From positions 57,799,249 to 57,863,248 of the forward strand of contig OZ038423.1 in NCBI GenBank assembly GCA_964036155.1: DNA of 64,000 nt, read 5' to 3'. This DNA is from Diploscapter coronatus (taxonomy: Eukaryota; Nematoda; Chromadorea; Rhabditida; Rhabditidae). The translations under genes and the position numbers were made by a program. The notes beneath the pieces were generated by a model. That model was not told the origin of the DNA. It was given only the letters and a program-made list of their open reading frames with translations, and ran no database searches. Of this stretch, positions 62,401 to 64,000 are shown in pieces. Position 1 is the stretch's first letter, and the number at the start of each line of letters is the position of its first letter.

Positions 62401-62482
62401 TTTCAGAAGAGAAAGAAAGTTGACTTTCGTTAAATTTTGAAATAGAAAATTGATCTCTTCCAAAAATTCAATAGAAATACTG
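59436..62482. other. 3-kb intergenic region with GC-richer island and CT-rich (minus) tract
   Basis: Upstream of SLC22 and downstream of the EB-module gene, both on the minus strand. A segment at 60150-60370 is GC-richer and carries a 70-codon minus-strand frame. At 61250-61630 the minus strand is CT-rich, co-oriented with SLC22. The remainder is AT-rich without recognisable exons. Confidence 0.5.
60154..60366 (-). CDS. Doubtful 70-aa open frame upstream of SLC22
   Basis: The frame starts ATGGAGGCAATC and encodes a hydrophilic, Asn-rich peptide (NQTAKNNNNRPKLATLLSP, then YFWRFIGEFYNSVNRVRAAC) ending in TAG. Base composition is richer in GC than its surroundings, which is why it stands out. 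There is no signal peptide, no domain and no intron. It may be a 5' UTR exon of SLC22, a promoter island or a real small gene. Confidence 0.2.
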   Translation of the reverse strand: MEAIITPQAGISPEKSNRNQTAKNNNNRPKLATLLSPVHENRYFWRFIGEFYNSVNRVRAACEGRDAILN

Positions 62483-64000
62483 CTATCGCTTAATATTCGA
62501 TATTTTCACTTTCTGAGGGCAGCATATCCGGTCAACGCAATCGTATCCTGTGGGGCATTTGTTCTTCGGCGTACAGATCAATGGTAGACTATTCGTTGGA
62601 AATAGCAAGGGCTGAGCACCGTTCGGGCATTTGTATTTTGCTAAAGACGCTGTAACTTTATTCCTAGGGTTGATAACTCTTGGACCAGGTAGTTGACGTA
62701 TTGGAGGTCTAAAGTATCGTTAGCCTTTATAGTACTTTGAATTGCAAATTTGTACCTAATCCCCCTTCCATTATAAGTCGTCCTTCCAGCTTGCAAGCCA
62801 GTGGGCGTCTTCGACGATGGACGAACTTTCGATGGTCCATGAGAACAGCAAATATACGCTTTGATGGGTTTGGAATAGAAGCAGCTCGATTGCGGTGGAC
62901 ATCTTTCGTAGGAACACGAAGTGATGGTGTAGTTGGACGCAAGAATTGGAGTTCGGCCGGTTCCACAGAGGTTCGCTGAAATAGTTTGCGGATCAAGATT
63001 CAACCTCAGCTATGATACTTAGACATCGATTCTGATACGGAGCAGTGTTCTCGTGGCACTTGCACTTCTCCCCCACGCACGCGCTTCCATTCTTGCACTG
63101 CTTGTCGTCTTCGCAGGAAGCTCCAAGGAATACTATTGGGAGGCATTTTCCATTTACCTAAAAATTACAATTTTTCTTTATTTTCTAAGTTCCTCTACCT
63201 CGACTTCATCTGATCTACACTCCATGTGCTTCTCGCATCGTCCCTCCTTCTCCCTGTAATGCTTACCGCAAGCGCAGATAAGCATAACACAATCAGCTCC
63301 CCTGGTACATTGGGAATTCAGCAAGCAGGGAGTGCCGACGAGACCTCGTGGTCTGAAATGATCCTTCTTTCTGGTCTACCAAACTATTTAATCGTACTTG
63401 CACTCTCCATTCGTGAGCATCATGTCATCCGGACAGGTGGGTTTAATGACTCTGCTAGTTTCAACCACACTACTTGGTGTTTCAGTAGACATTGCAATCA
63501 TTGTGGTGGTTAGATTGGTAGTCAATGGAGTGGTTACCGTGGTGGTACTCGAAACTTGCAGTGCGACACTGAATTTTTCTTGCAAAAATTGAAATTCAGC
63601 TAGAGAGTACCTAGGATCGATGGCCTCATCAATTTCCTTGTGCGGATTCGTCAATGAGACGATCATCGGTGTTCCAGGACGCTTCCTATGCTGGTGAAGC
63701 AAACTGCTGCCAGTCTTTGGCGTTGTGCAGCAAATGTGTCTGCCACCCTTCGCATTGGTACAAACGTATCCTGATGGGCACTGTGGCAACTGAATCCAAA
63801 CTCACAAAATACACTCGTTTGCAAAAATCTTGCATACCTTAGGACTGCACGACTTCGCAGTACCACTCAGATCGATGTACGCAACAGAATCTGATGGGCA
63901 GCCTAAATTTGTCTCGATTTACAGGAAGACTTGAGCTAAATGAACCTGCTTTATGTCCACAGCACTGGAATTGCTTGTTCTTGTCAGAGAACTGACAGAA
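62483..64000 (-). CDS. Secreted Cys-rich protein with lustrin-type repeats and EB modules (5' truncated by window)
   Basis: Seven exons are visible: 64000-63946 (cut), 63902-63838, 63789-63398, 63352-63199, 63157-63019, 62975-62756, 62708-62483. Repeated units of the lustrin/Cys-rich nematode type have CPSGYVCTNAKGGRHICC, CPPQSSCFYSKPIKAYICC and CPTGYDCVDRICCP. Between them are two EB-type modules, GTPCLLNSQCTRGADC with CACGKHYREKEGRC, and GASCEDDKQC with CVGEKCKC. A Thr/Ser-rich linker (STTTVTTPLTTNLTTT) in the 392-nt exon is probably O-glycosylated. Such proteins are secreted and often associated with cuticle or extracellular matrix. The start and any signal peptide lie beyond 64000. The end (ISNIKR) follows the last CCP. 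Confidence 0.85.

Overview
The window is nuclear DNA of a nematode. The evidence is compact, intron-rich genes with many 40-60 nt AT-rich introns ending in TTTTAG, TTTCAG or (A)TTAAG, dense packing on both strands, and nematode-type families: many-exon UGT, saposin-like SPP, CPG4-like and EB/lustrin Cys-rich secreted proteins, a nematode-style carbohydrate sulfotransferase, and an ATP synthase c precursor beginning [12 protein letters not shown], which I recall as very close to the C. elegans form. A clear HOP2 (PSMC3IP) gene argues against Caenorhabditis, which is reported to lack HOP2-MND1-DMC1. A non-Caenorhabditis rhabditid is most likely; I cannot name the species. All gene models were built by hand: reading frame was kept across every junction and exon lengths sum to whole codons. 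Layout: 0-9.7 kb is gene-poor (one possible terminal exon at the left edge, two hairpins). 9.7-21.5 kb holds a class A GPCR (+), an orphan type I membrane protein (-), a small secreted repeat protein (-), a Cys-rich secreted peptide (+) and a UGT (-). 21.5-30.4 kb holds a proline/tyrosine-rich single-pass protein (+), a saposin-like protein (+) and an acidic secreted protein with a Gly/Cys knot (+), separated by long AT-rich or CT-rich spacers. 30.8-50.5 kb is a dense housekeeping block: LENG8/THP3-like (-), ATP synthase subunit c (-), GLTP (+), NCBP2AS2-like (+), HOP2 (+), GALT (-), CCDC47 (-), and EXTL3/rib-2 (+). 50.5-64 kb holds a CPG4-like secreted protein (+), a Golgi carbohydrate sulfotransferase (-), an SLC22 transporter (-), and the 3' part of an EB-module secreted protein (-) that runs off the right edge. 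Shared themes: rib-2, the CPG4-like gene and the sulfotransferase are consecutive and may all belong to glycosaminoglycan biology. ATP synthase c/LENG8 and CCDC47/GALT are same-strand pairs that could be operons. GLTP, NCBP2AS2-like and HOP2 form a same-strand run. Convergent pairs have stop codons only 18-80 bp apart. Non-gene structure includes several small foldback (MITE-like) elements. One is 89 bp with 22-bp perfect inverted repeats and a 9-bp target duplication inside a GALT intron. Another is about 341 bp and fills almost an entire SLC22 intron. A third family has two copies. Strand-biased CT-rich tracts recur upstream of genes, on their sense strand.
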